Shown in pieces: positions 5,464 through 12,157 of a stretch of DNA of 12,157 nucleotides. The stretch is from Shewanella sp. (lineage in GTDB: Bacteria > Pseudomonadota > Gammaproteobacteria > Enterobacterales > Shewanellaceae). Both the position numbers and the translations under genes were made by a program. Below the pieces are notes generated by a model. The model did not search any database. It saw only the letters and a program-made list of their open reading frames with translations, and was not told the DNA's origin. The DNA is taken from NCBI GenBank assembly GCA_004195335.1, contig SDWK01000769.1, positions 1 through 12,157 on the forward strand. Direction: 5' to 3'. The first letter of the stretch is position 1; every line of letters begins with the position of its first letter.

Positions 5464-7326
5464 ATGACAATACAGATATTACCGCCACAACTGGCAAACC
5501 AAATCGCAGCTGGAGAAGTTGTCGAGAGACCCGCCTCTGTGATTAAGGAGTTGGTTGAAAATAGTCTGGATGCCGGTGCTACTCGTGTCGATATAGAGAT
5601 CGAGAAAGGTGGCAGTAAGCTGATTAAAATTCACGATAATGGTTCTGGGATCTCAAAAGAAGATCTTGGCCTCGCACTGTCTAGACACGCCACCTCAAAA
5701 CTCAGCTCTCTCGATGATCTTGATGCAATTCTCAGCTTTGGGTTTCGCGGAGAGGCGTTAGCGAGTATTAGCTCTGTTTCCAGATTAACCTTAACTTCTC
5801 GTACGGTTGATCAAGTTGAAGCTTGGCAAGCCTACGCAGAAGGCTCAGATATGGCGGTCAAGGTGATACCTGCCGCCCATCCGGTGGGCTCGACGGTTGA
5901 GGTTGTAGATCTGTTTTTCAATACGCCGGCAAGAAGGCGGTTTCTTAAAAGTGATAAAACAGAATTCACACATATCGATGAGTGGCTTAAACGTATCGCC
6001 TTGGTGAGTAATGATATTCATTTCACGCTAAAGCATAACGGCAAGGTGGTACGAAACTATCGTGCTACCAACACTCAAGATCAATACCTGCAGCGCTTAG
6101 CCCAGATCAGCGGGAAAAAATTTGCGGAGCAGGCGATAGAGGTTAATTGTCGACACGATGATCTTAAATTAACCGGCTACATTCAATCTCCTTTTTTTGA
6201 ATCGCCAGCGAGTGATACCCAATATTTTTATGTGAATGGCAGATTAGTGCGTGACCGGTTGGTTAATCACGCCGTGAGGCAGGCATTTGCTGAGCACGTG
6301 AGTGGAGAGCAAGCAAGCTACGTACTCATGCTCGAACTCGATCCACATCAGGTTGATGTTAATGTTCACCCTGCTAAACATGAAGTTAGGTTTCATCAGA
6401 GTCGTTATATACATGACTATATTTTTCAAGCCCTTCAATCGGCTCTTCATCAGGTCAGTAGATTAGCAATCGATTCTACTAATAAGCGTGATGCCGATTC
6501 TCGTTCCCAGATTCGTGAGACTGGGAATAACGCCTATGGCGTTGCTGAGTCCGATCATTTAGCACATGATTATTCACATCAGGCTCCACCAAGGACGGAA
6601 GCAAAGCATCAGAGCTTTTCTTCATCTATTTCGGCTATGCCTTCTCATGCCTCCAACGCACAGAGCAGGGGAGGTGTGGCTCCATCTTATCGTCCACAAG
6701 CTGAATTACCCAGTGCTGAGGTGATAGCATCCTATGGCGAGCTATTAAAGACGCCAAATGTCGACTATGGGAATAAAGGGAACAAGGATATTCAATCCAA
6801 TGTCGCCATGCCACCAATCTTGGCGGGTGAGTATTGGGTCTTGGCTCAGGAAGAGCAGCTGTTACTCCTGCCCATTAAAATTATAACGACCTGGCTTTTG
6901 CAACACGAAATTTCAAATAAACTCGATAGTGGTCTGGTTAGCCAACCATTATTGATGCCGGTTTCTATCGCTATGGACGAAATTTGGAGTGATACACTTG
7001 CCGAAAGAGAATTATTGCTCAGAAAAATTGGAATTGAAGTAACAATTCGCCTCGGGCAGTTGATTATAAAGAAAGTGCCCCCATATTTAAGACAGAGCCA
7101 ATTAGTAACAGTCGTACCAGATTTACTGCAGTGGCTCAGGTTCGAAGAACCGAGTAATGAAGCATTGGCTTCCTGGCTTGCAAAACATGACGATACAAAA
7201 TTTCAGTCAGCACCAGATATATGGTCAGCGTTTAGTCAGCTAGATGACAATGATCGTGAAGAATTAATTCAGAAGGCTAAGGTTTTACCTTGGCAATCAT
7301 GGCTAGAAGAGCACCCGAGTGACTGA
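5464..7326 (+). CDS. mutL: DNA mismatch repair protein MutL
   Basis: An ATP-driven matchmaker between mismatch-bound MutS and the nicking and unwinding steps. The 620-aa protein has a GHKL ATPase domain (1-330): E29 and N33 in [12 protein letters not shown]58 in DNGSG, GFRGEAL at 93-99, and K305 in [12 protein letters not shown] variable polar linker (about 335-430) leads to a C-terminal dimerisation domain. I see no DQHA-type metal-binding endonuclease motif there, as expected in lineages that nick with MutH. The start is set at 5464 ([20 protein letters not shown]), where homology begins. The frame is open upstream to an ATG at 5380, but that would add 28 unrelated residues and overlap amiB. 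AAGAG at 5449-5453 is a moderate ribosome site. A palindrome TCCTTGCAAGGA (5418-5429) lies in the leader. The last 8 nt overlap miaA. Confidence 0.96.
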   Translation: MTIQILPPQLANQIAAGEVVERPASVIKELVENSLDAGATRVDIEIEKGGSKLIKIHDNGSGISKEDLGLALSRHATSKLSSLDDLDAILSFGFRGEALASISSVSRLTLTSRTVDQVEAWQAYAEGSDMAVKVIPAAHPVGSTVEVVDLFFNTPARRRFLKSDKTEFTHIDEWLKRIALVSNDIHFTLKHNGKVVRNYRATNTQDQYLQRLAQISGKKFAEQAIEVNCRHDDLKLTGYIQSPFFESPASDTQYFYVNGRLVRDRLVNHAVRQAFAEHVSGEQASYVLMLELDPHQVDVNVHPAKHEVRFHQSRYIHDYIFQALQSALHQVSRLAIDSTNKRDADSRSQIRETGNNAYGVAESDHLAHDYSHQAPPRTEAKHQSFSSSISAMPSHASNAQSRGGVAPSYRPQAELPSAEVIASYGELLKTPNVDYGNKGNKDIQSNVAMPPILAGEYWVLAQEEQLLLLPIKIITTWLLQHEISNKLDSGLVSQPLLMPVSIAMDEIWSDTLAERELLLRKIGIEVTIRLGQLIIKKVPPYLRQSQLVTVVPDLLQWLRFEEPSNEALASWLAKHDDTKFQSAPDIWSAFSQLDDNDREELIQKAKVLPWQSWLEEHPSD

Positions 7327-8245
7327 ACAGAATAAGCCAAAAATCTTGACGTTAATGGGGCCAACAGCCTCAGGTAAAACGGCATTAGCGATTGACTTGG
7401 TTCAAAAGCACAACTGTGAAATTATTTCAGTCGATTCTGCACTTATCTACCGCTCAATGGATATAGGTACTGCCAAACCCAGTGCCGATGAACTTGCCGT
7501 TGCGCCGCATAGATTGATTGATATAAAGGACCCTGCAGAAAGTTATTCGGCAGCCGATTTCAGGGTCGATGCGCTGCGAGAAATAGAACTGATATTAAAG
7601 GCTGGGAAAACACCACTGTTAGTTGGTGGCACCATGATGTATTTTAAGGCGTTAGTGGAAGGGCTTTCACCACTGCCTGGTGCAGATGACGCTGTCCGTG
7701 CACAAATTGTCACAGAGGCTGAGCAGCGTGGTTGGCAAGATATGCATGATGAACTAAAGATGATCGATCCTGTCTCATCTGAACGCATTCATCCAAATGA
7801 TCCTCAAAGGTTAATTAGGGCGCTGGAAGTGTACCGAATAAGTGGGCAATCATTAACCGAATTGAGTCAAATTAAGTCAGAGCCTTTACCTTATGATGTT
7901 GTTCAATTTGCGATAGCGCCAACAGACCGAAAAGTGTTACATCTTTCTATAGAAGAAAGATTCAAATTGATGTTAAATCAAGGTTTCGTAGATGAAGTTC
8001 GCGCCCTTAAAGAGCGAGGTGATCTGAATCTAGCGCTTCCTTCGATGAAATGTGTAGGCTATAGGCAGTGCTGGCAATATCTGGATGGCGAATATGACTA
8101 TGATACTATGGTCGAAAAAGCCATCGTTGCTACTAGGCAATTAGCCAAACGTCAATTAACATGGTTGAGGGGCTGGCCTGAGTTAAATTGGCTGGAAAGT
8201 GGTGTAGATTTGAATCTAAATACCGTATTGCGACATTGTCGCTAG
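7319..8245 (+). CDS. miaA: tRNA dimethylallyltransferase MiaA
   Basis: Transfers the dimethylallyl group from DMAPP to N6 of adenosine 37 in tRNAs reading UNN codons, the first step of i6A/ms2i6A formation. The P-loop GPTASGKT is at 14-21, and the following strand [20 protein letters not shown] carries the conserved Asp39. [12 protein letters not shown] (101-112) and the C-terminal [13 protein letters not shown] block are typical. The 308-aa length is standard. The start codon is GTG at 7319, inside the last codons of mutL (8-nt overlap), with GAAGAG at about 7306-7311 as ribosome site, so its translation is probably coupled to mutL. In E. coli miaA carries promoters for hfq; here a consensus -10 lies just after its stop. 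Confidence 0.96.
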   Translation: MTEQNKPKILTLMGPTASGKTALAIDLVQKHNCEIISVDSALIYRSMDIGTAKPSADELAVAPHRLIDIKDPAESYSAADFRVDALREIELILKAGKTPLLVGGTMMYFKALVEGLSPLPGADDAVRAQIVTEAEQRGWQDMHDELKMIDPVSSERIHPNDPQRLIRALEVYRISGQSLTELSQIKSEPLPYDVVQFAIAPTDRKVLHLSIEERFKLMLNQGFVDEVRALKERGDLNLALPSMKCVGYRQCWQYLDGEYDYDTMVEKAIVATRQLAKRQLTWLRGWPELNWLESGVDLNLNTVLRHCR

Positions 8246-8262
8246 CTAATTCGGCCGCGCTA

Positions 8263-8268
8263 TATAAT
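8263..8268 (+). promoter_or_regulatory. Candidate -10 element of an hfq promoter
   Basis: A perfect TATAAT lies between the miaA stop and the hfq start, leaving a leader of about 65-70 nt. The -35 is poor: TTGTCG (8236-8241) lies 21 bp upstream, or 19 bp from the overlapping TATATA (8261-8266). An hfq promoter close to miaA agrees with the multiple hfq promoters known in E. coli. Confidence 0.45.
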
Positions 8269-8324
8269 ACTAAAACCAAACAAAAAAGTTATGTTGTATT
8301 AGTTCTACTACTTATTTTAAATAA

Positions 8325-8621
<297 letters not shown>

Positions 8622-8626
8622 TTGAT

Positions 8627-8632
8627 AAGGAG
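8627..8632 (+). promoter_or_regulatory. Shine-Dalgarno site deciding the TTG start of hflX
   Basis: AAGGAG lies 8 nt before TTG at 8641. No ATG lies at suitable spacing in this frame, and homology to HflX (MFDRYEAGE) begins exactly at the TTG. The site therefore fixes the non-ATG start. Confidence 0.85.
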
Positions 8633-8640
8633 TTTGCTTT

Positions 8641-9939
8641 TTGTTTGATCGTTATGAGGCGGGAGAGAATGCGGTCCTAGTCCATATCGACTTTTCCGAT
8701 GAAGATAGTAGGGAGGATCTCGTCGAACTCCAATTATTGGTAGAGTCGGCAGGGGCCCAGTCCATCGGAGTAATAACAGGAAGTCGCCGTTCACCTGACC
8801 GAAAATTTTTTGTAGGTTCAGGTAAAGCCGATGAATTAGCCGCGTTGGTTGCAGCGACAGAAGCAAATGTGGTGATTTTTAATCACCCGCTTAGCCCCGC
8901 TCAAGAGAGAAATCTTGAGCTGTTATGCCAATGTCGTGTGCTTGACCGTACTACACTCATATTGGATATTTTTGCCCAAAGAGCACGTACGTACGAAGGT
9001 AAGTTGCAGGTGGAGCTAGCGCAGTTACGCCATATGTCGACACGCCTTATACGCGGCTGGACCCACCTTGAAAGGCAAAAAGGGGGGATTGGTCTTCGGG
9101 GACCAGGGGAAACTCAGCTCGAAACTGATAGACGTTTGTTACGAGGACGAATTCGAACGATTAACCGTCGTTTAGATAAAGTGGATAAGCAGCGAGAGCA
9201 GAGCCGACGCTCAAGACGCCGTAGCGATCTAGCTACTGTATCTTTGGTTGGATATACCAATGCTGGCAAATCTACACTGTTTAATTCGCTGACATCTTCA
9301 GATGTTTATGCTGCTGATCAGCTTTTTGCCACACTCGATCCTACCTTGAGAAAGTTAGAGTTAAGAGATGGTGCGGTTATATTAGCTGATACTGTTGGTT
9401 TTATTCGCCATCTACCACATGATTTGGTTGCAGCATTTAAGGCGACATTACAAGAGACACGAGAAGCGGATCTTTTACTTCATATTGTCGATTGTGCCGA
9501 CGAAAATATGGGTGATAACTTTGAGCAAGTTCAACAAGTGCTTAAAGAGATAGGTGCCGAAGAAATTCCACAACTTGTCGTCTGTAATAAGATTGACCTG
9601 TTAGAGGATGTAAGCCCGAGGATCGATTATGACTCCGAAGGCGTACCAATACGAGTCTGGGTATCTGCCCAGCAGCAAAAAGGTTTGGAACAACTGAAGG
9701 AGGCTATCAACGTTATCGTTGGTAAGGCGACTTTAGAATTTACCTTGCAAATTCCAGCAAATGCTGGACATTATCTTGGTCAGTTTTACAGACTTGATGT
9801 GATACAGCAGAAAGAGTACGACGATCTGGGGAACTGTATCTTATCTGTTCGTTTGTTGGAGGCTGATTGGCACCGACTGATGAAACAGAGCCAAGGGGAG
9901 TTAGAGACCTTTGTTGTAGATAATACGACAGTTGAGTAG
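8641..9939 (+). CDS. hflX: Ribosome-splitting GTPase HflX
   Basis: A GTPase that binds the 50S subunit and splits stalled or stressed 70S ribosomes. The N-terminal HflX domain (about 1-195) contains VGSGKADEL (58-66), LSPAQERNLE (84-93) and the highly conserved GLRGPGETQLETDRR (151-165), followed by a basic coiled segment (166-195). The G domain has G1 GYTNAGKST (204-212), G3 DTVGF (250-254), G4 NKID (316-319) and G5 SAQ (342-344). A C-terminal domain runs to 432, near the E. coli length. Initiation is at TTG, supported by AAGGAG. The name comes from the historical hfl locus; the protein is not known to act on FtsH as HflK and HflC do. It sits between hfq and hflK in the conserved order. Confidence 0.96.
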   Translation: MFDRYEAGENAVLVHIDFSDEDSREDLVELQLLVESAGAQSIGVITGSRRSPDRKFFVGSGKADELAALVAATEANVVIFNHPLSPAQERNLELLCQCRVLDRTTLILDIFAQRARTYEGKLQVELAQLRHMSTRLIRGWTHLERQKGGIGLRGPGETQLETDRRLLRGRIRTINRRLDKVDKQREQSRRSRRRSDLATVSLVGYTNAGKSTLFNSLTSSDVYAADQLFATLDPTLRKLELRDGAVILADTVGFIRHLPHDLVAAFKATLQETREADLLLHIVDCADENMGDNFEQVQQVLKEIGAEEIPQLVVCNKIDLLEDVSPRIDYDSEGVPIRVWVSAQQQKGLEQLKEAINVIVGKATLEFTLQIPANAGHYLGQFYRLDVIQQKEYDDLGNCILSVRLLEADWHRLMKQSQGELETFVVDNTTVE

Positions 9940-9983
9940 GTTTTTAGTAATCTCATTTATTTCACGTACCTATGGAGTGCTAA

Positions 9984-11129
9984 ATGGCTTGGAATGAGCC
10001 CGGTAACAAGGGAAAAGACCCTTGGGGAAATAAAAGCGGTAACGATAAGGGACCACCAGATCTTGATGAAGTCTTTCGTAATATTTCGAAACGCTTTGGT
10101 GGTGGAAAAGGTAATGGATCAGGAGCTTCAGTCAGTTCATTTGGTCTTGTCATTGTCTTGGGCATCGCGCTTGTAGTGTGGGGACTATCTGGTTTCTATA
10201 CTGTCAAGGAAGCGGAGAGAGGAGTTGCATTAAGATTCGGTCAGTATATTGGTGAAGTTGAACCTGGCTTACAATGGAAAGCGACTTTTGTTGATGAAGT
10301 CTTTCCGGTGAATGTGAGTACTGTTCGCTCTATTCCCGCTTCAGGAAGCATGCTGACAGCTGACGAGAATGTGGTTTTAGTCGAACTCGATGTTCAATAT
10401 CGTGTTACTGATGCTTACCGCTTCCTGTTTAGCGCTGTTGATGCTAATGCTAGCTTGCGTGAAGCTACAGACAGTGCGCTGCGTTACGTTGTCGGCCATA
10501 ACAAAATGGATGACATCTTAACAACGGGTCGTGATCAGATCCGCCGTGATACCTGGGAAGAGGTCGAGCGTATTATCGAGCCTTATAAGTTAGGTATTAA
10601 CATTGTTGACGTTAACTTCTTACCAGCACGTCCACCTGAAGAGGTGAAGGATGCATTCGATGATGCAATCTCTGCACAGGAAGATGAGCAGCGTTTTATT
10701 CGTGAAGCTGAGGCTTATGCCCGTGCGATTGAACCTAAGGCTCGTGGTCAGGTTCAAAGAATGGAGCAACAGGCTAACGCCTATAAGGAACGCGAAATAT
10801 TAGAGGCAAGAGGTAAAGTTGCAAGCTTTGAACTTTTACTTCCTCAATATACAGCTGCACCTGAAGTGACACGTGAACGCCTCTATTTGGATGCTATGCA
10901 GACAGTGTTAAAAGGTACCAATAAGGTTCTTGTCGACTCAAAAAGTAGTGGCAATATGATGTATCTGCCTTTGGATAAGTTGATGCAAAGCGGTCAATCT
11001 GACACTAAACCTCGTAAGGTTAGTTCTAATCCATCGGTGAGCTCTTCAAATGATATTGTTGGGCAGAACAGTATGCCGAATGATTCACGTTCATCTCGTA
11101 GTGATAGAACTCGCCAGGGGAGGAATTAA
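9984..11129 (+). CDS. hflK: FtsH protease regulator HflK (SPFH family)
   Basis: An inner-membrane SPFH/band 7 protein that assembles with HflC into a large cage around the FtsH protease and modulates its proteolysis. The 381-aa protein starts with a Gly/Asn/Lys-rich cytoplasmic tail (1-50, beginning MAWNEPGNKGKDPWG). One membrane helix follows (about 53-72, FGLVIVLGIALVVWGLSG), then the periplasmic SPFH domain (about 73-240) with ERGVALRFG (78-86) and VDVNFLPARPPEEVKDAF (208-225). A charged coiled coil (about 230-290) comes next, and then a Ser/Asn/Arg-rich, probably disordered end (about 340-381). GGAG (9974-9977), 6 nt before the ATG, supports the start. Its stop is two bases from the hflC start. 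It is somewhat shorter than E. coli HflK, mostly in the tails. Confidence 0.96.
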   Translation: MAWNEPGNKGKDPWGNKSGNDKGPPDLDEVFRNISKRFGGGKGNGSGASVSSFGLVIVLGIALVVWGLSGFYTVKEAERGVALRFGQYIGEVEPGLQWKATFVDEVFPVNVSTVRSIPASGSMLTADENVVLVELDVQYRVTDAYRFLFSAVDANASLREATDSALRYVVGHNKMDDILTTGRDQIRRDTWEEVERIIEPYKLGINIVDVNFLPARPPEEVKDAFDDAISAQEDEQRFIREAEAYARAIEPKARGQVQRMEQQANAYKEREILEARGKVASFELLLPQYTAAPEVTRERLYLDAMQTVLKGTNKVLVDSKSSGNMMYLPLDKLMQSGQSDTKPRKVSSNPSVSSSNDIVGQNSMPNDSRSSRSDRTRQGRN

Positions 11130-11131
11130 TA

Positions 11132-12010
11132 ATGGGTAGATTAACTGCGATTATTGCTGCGATACTTGTTGCTGTGTTCTTGTCATCTATTATGACTGTT
11201 AACGAAGGTGAGAGAGCGATTGTTTCACGATTCGGTAAGATATTAAAAGATGATGGCGTGACTCGTATCTATGAACCTGGTCTGCACCTCAAGTTGCCTA
11301 TGATCGATAAGATTAAGTTCCTTGATTCGCGTATTCAGACGTTGGATGGTGCTGCTGATAGATTTGTCACCTCTGAGAAGAAAGACCTTATGGTTGACTC
11401 TTATGTGAAGTGGCGAATTCTTGATCACGAAAAGTATTATCTATCGACCAATGGCGGTATTAAAGCCAATGCCGAGTCTCTACTTCAGCGTAAGATCAAT
11501 AACGATCTTCGTACCGAGTTTGGTCGCCGTACGATCAAAGAGATCGTTTCCGGAAGCCGTGACGAGTTACAACAAGATGCGCTGAAAAACGCATCTGAAA
11601 GTGCTGCGGATCTGGGTATTGAAGTGGTCGATGTTCGTGTTAAGCAGATCAACTTACCGGCAAACGTTAGTTCGAGTATCTATCAACGTATGCGTGCTGA
11701 ACGTACTGCGGTAGCGAAAGAGCATAGAGCGCAGGGTATGGAACAGTCTGAGATTATTCGTGCTAAGACGGATGCTTCTGTGACTATTCAGATTGCCGAT
11801 GCACAACGTAAAGCACTGGAAGTTCGTGGTGAAGGTGATGCGACTGCGGCAAAGATATATGCCGACACTTTCAACAAAGATCCTGAGTTTTATAGCTTTA
11901 TTCGAAGCCTTGAAGCCTACAAAGAAAGCTTCAGTGGTGATTCGAATATTATGGTGCTAGAGCCTGATAGCGAATTCTTCAAATATATGAAGAGCTCTCA
12001 AGGGAAATAA
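11132..12010 (+). CDS. hflC: FtsH protease regulator HflC (SPFH family)
   Basis: Partner of HflK in the HflKC complex around FtsH. The 292-aa protein has an N-terminal membrane helix (about 5-23, TAIIAAILVAVFLSSIM), then ERAIVSRFGKI (27-37) opening the SPFH domain and EPGLHLKLPMIDKIKF near 49-64. The family segment VDVRVKQINLPANVSSSIYQ is followed by RMRAERTAVAKEHRAQG, the start of a long charged helix (about 185-250). The C-terminal part contains DPEFYSFIRSLEAYKESF. GGGGAGGA (11117-11124), inside the end of hflK, is a strong ribosome site 7 nt before the ATG. Last gene of the run, followed closely by a terminator. Confidence 0.97.
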   Translation: MGRLTAIIAAILVAVFLSSIMTVNEGERAIVSRFGKILKDDGVTRIYEPGLHLKLPMIDKIKFLDSRIQTLDGAADRFVTSEKKDLMVDSYVKWRILDHEKYYLSTNGGIKANAESLLQRKINNDLRTEFGRRTIKEIVSGSRDELQQDALKNASESAADLGIEVVDVRVKQINLPANVSSSIYQRMRAERTAVAKEHRAQGMEQSEIIRAKTDASVTIQIADAQRKALEVRGEGDATAAKIYADTFNKDPEFYSFIRSLEAYKESFSGDSNIMVLEPDSEFFKYMKSSQGK

Positions 12011-12023
12011 ACCCATTTGAATT

Positions 12024-12053
12024 AAAAACCCGACTCTGGTCGGGTTTTTTTTT
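12024..12053 (+). terminator. Rho-independent terminator after hflC
   Basis: The stem ACCCGAC (12028-12034) pairs with GTCGGGT (12039-12045) around the loop TCTG. It is extendable by A-T pairs (AAAA/TTTT), with nine T residues at 12045-12053. It sits 13 nt after the hflC stop and probably ends the whole nnrD-hflC transcript. Confidence 0.95.
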
Positions 12054-12113
12054 GCTTGCAACCCGTAACTAACTAATTTAGTAATAAATGTTATTGCTGT
12101 TTTCATACTTTTA

Positions 12114-12142
12114 TTGAGTTGTTTTTGTTTAAATCCTATATA
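12114..12142 (+). promoter_or_regulatory. Candidate promoter for the gene right of the window
   Basis: TTGAGT (12114-12119) and TATATA (12137-12142) are separated by exactly 17 bp in AT-rich DNA directly after the operon terminator. In E. coli purA or nsrR lies beyond hflC, but the downstream gene is not visible here. Confidence 0.5.
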
Positions 12143-12157
12143 AGTTCGCGTGTTTTT

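Noticed and set aside
9980..10176. Alternative frames overlapping the start of hflK on both strands
   Set aside because: The SPFH protein frame with its GGAG site explains the region; the others are shadows of glycine- and lysine-rich codons.

Overview
The window looks like chromosomal DNA of a marine gammaproteobacterium, most likely Shewanella or a close relative. This rests on gene order and on near-identity of several proteins to enterobacterial homologues recalled from memory (the first 35 residues of Hfq match E. coli). The genus is an inference; no database search was possible.

The first 2 kb is accessory-like. It opens with an intact tRNA-Gly(GCC), followed by two decayed tandem copies. 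One carries short insertions containing complementary sequence; the other is only a 5' fragment. In E. coli the corresponding place between orn and queG/nnrD holds three tandem tRNA-Gly genes (glyV, glyX, glyY), so this appears to be the same ancestral array in decay. Then come a possible gene remnant, an unassigned 151-aa helical protein with its own terminator, a ~423-bp MITE-like element with 26-bp imperfect terminal inverted repeats, and a minus-strand gene for a 57-aa two-helix membrane protein with a good Shine-Dalgarno site.

From 2015 to 12010 all genes read on the plus strand in the conserved order nnrD - tsaE - amiB - mutL - miaA - hfq - hflX - hflK - hflC. They cover nicotinamide-nucleotide repair, tRNA t6A modification, septal cell-wall hydrolysis, mismatch repair, tRNA i6A modification, the sRNA chaperone Hfq, the ribosome-rescue GTPase HflX, and the HflKC membrane complex that regulates FtsH. 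tsaE/amiB, mutL/miaA and hflK/hflC are overlapping or nearly abutting, which supports co-transcription. A consensus -10 box ahead of hfq suggests an internal promoter. A strong Rho-independent terminator follows hflC, and a sigma70-like promoter near the right edge probably serves the next gene outside the window.

I see no defence island, CRISPR array, prophage or complete insertion sequence. The operon is ordinary housekeeping. The observations most worth following up are the decayed tRNA with self-complementary insertions, the small membrane protein, and the MITE-like repeat.
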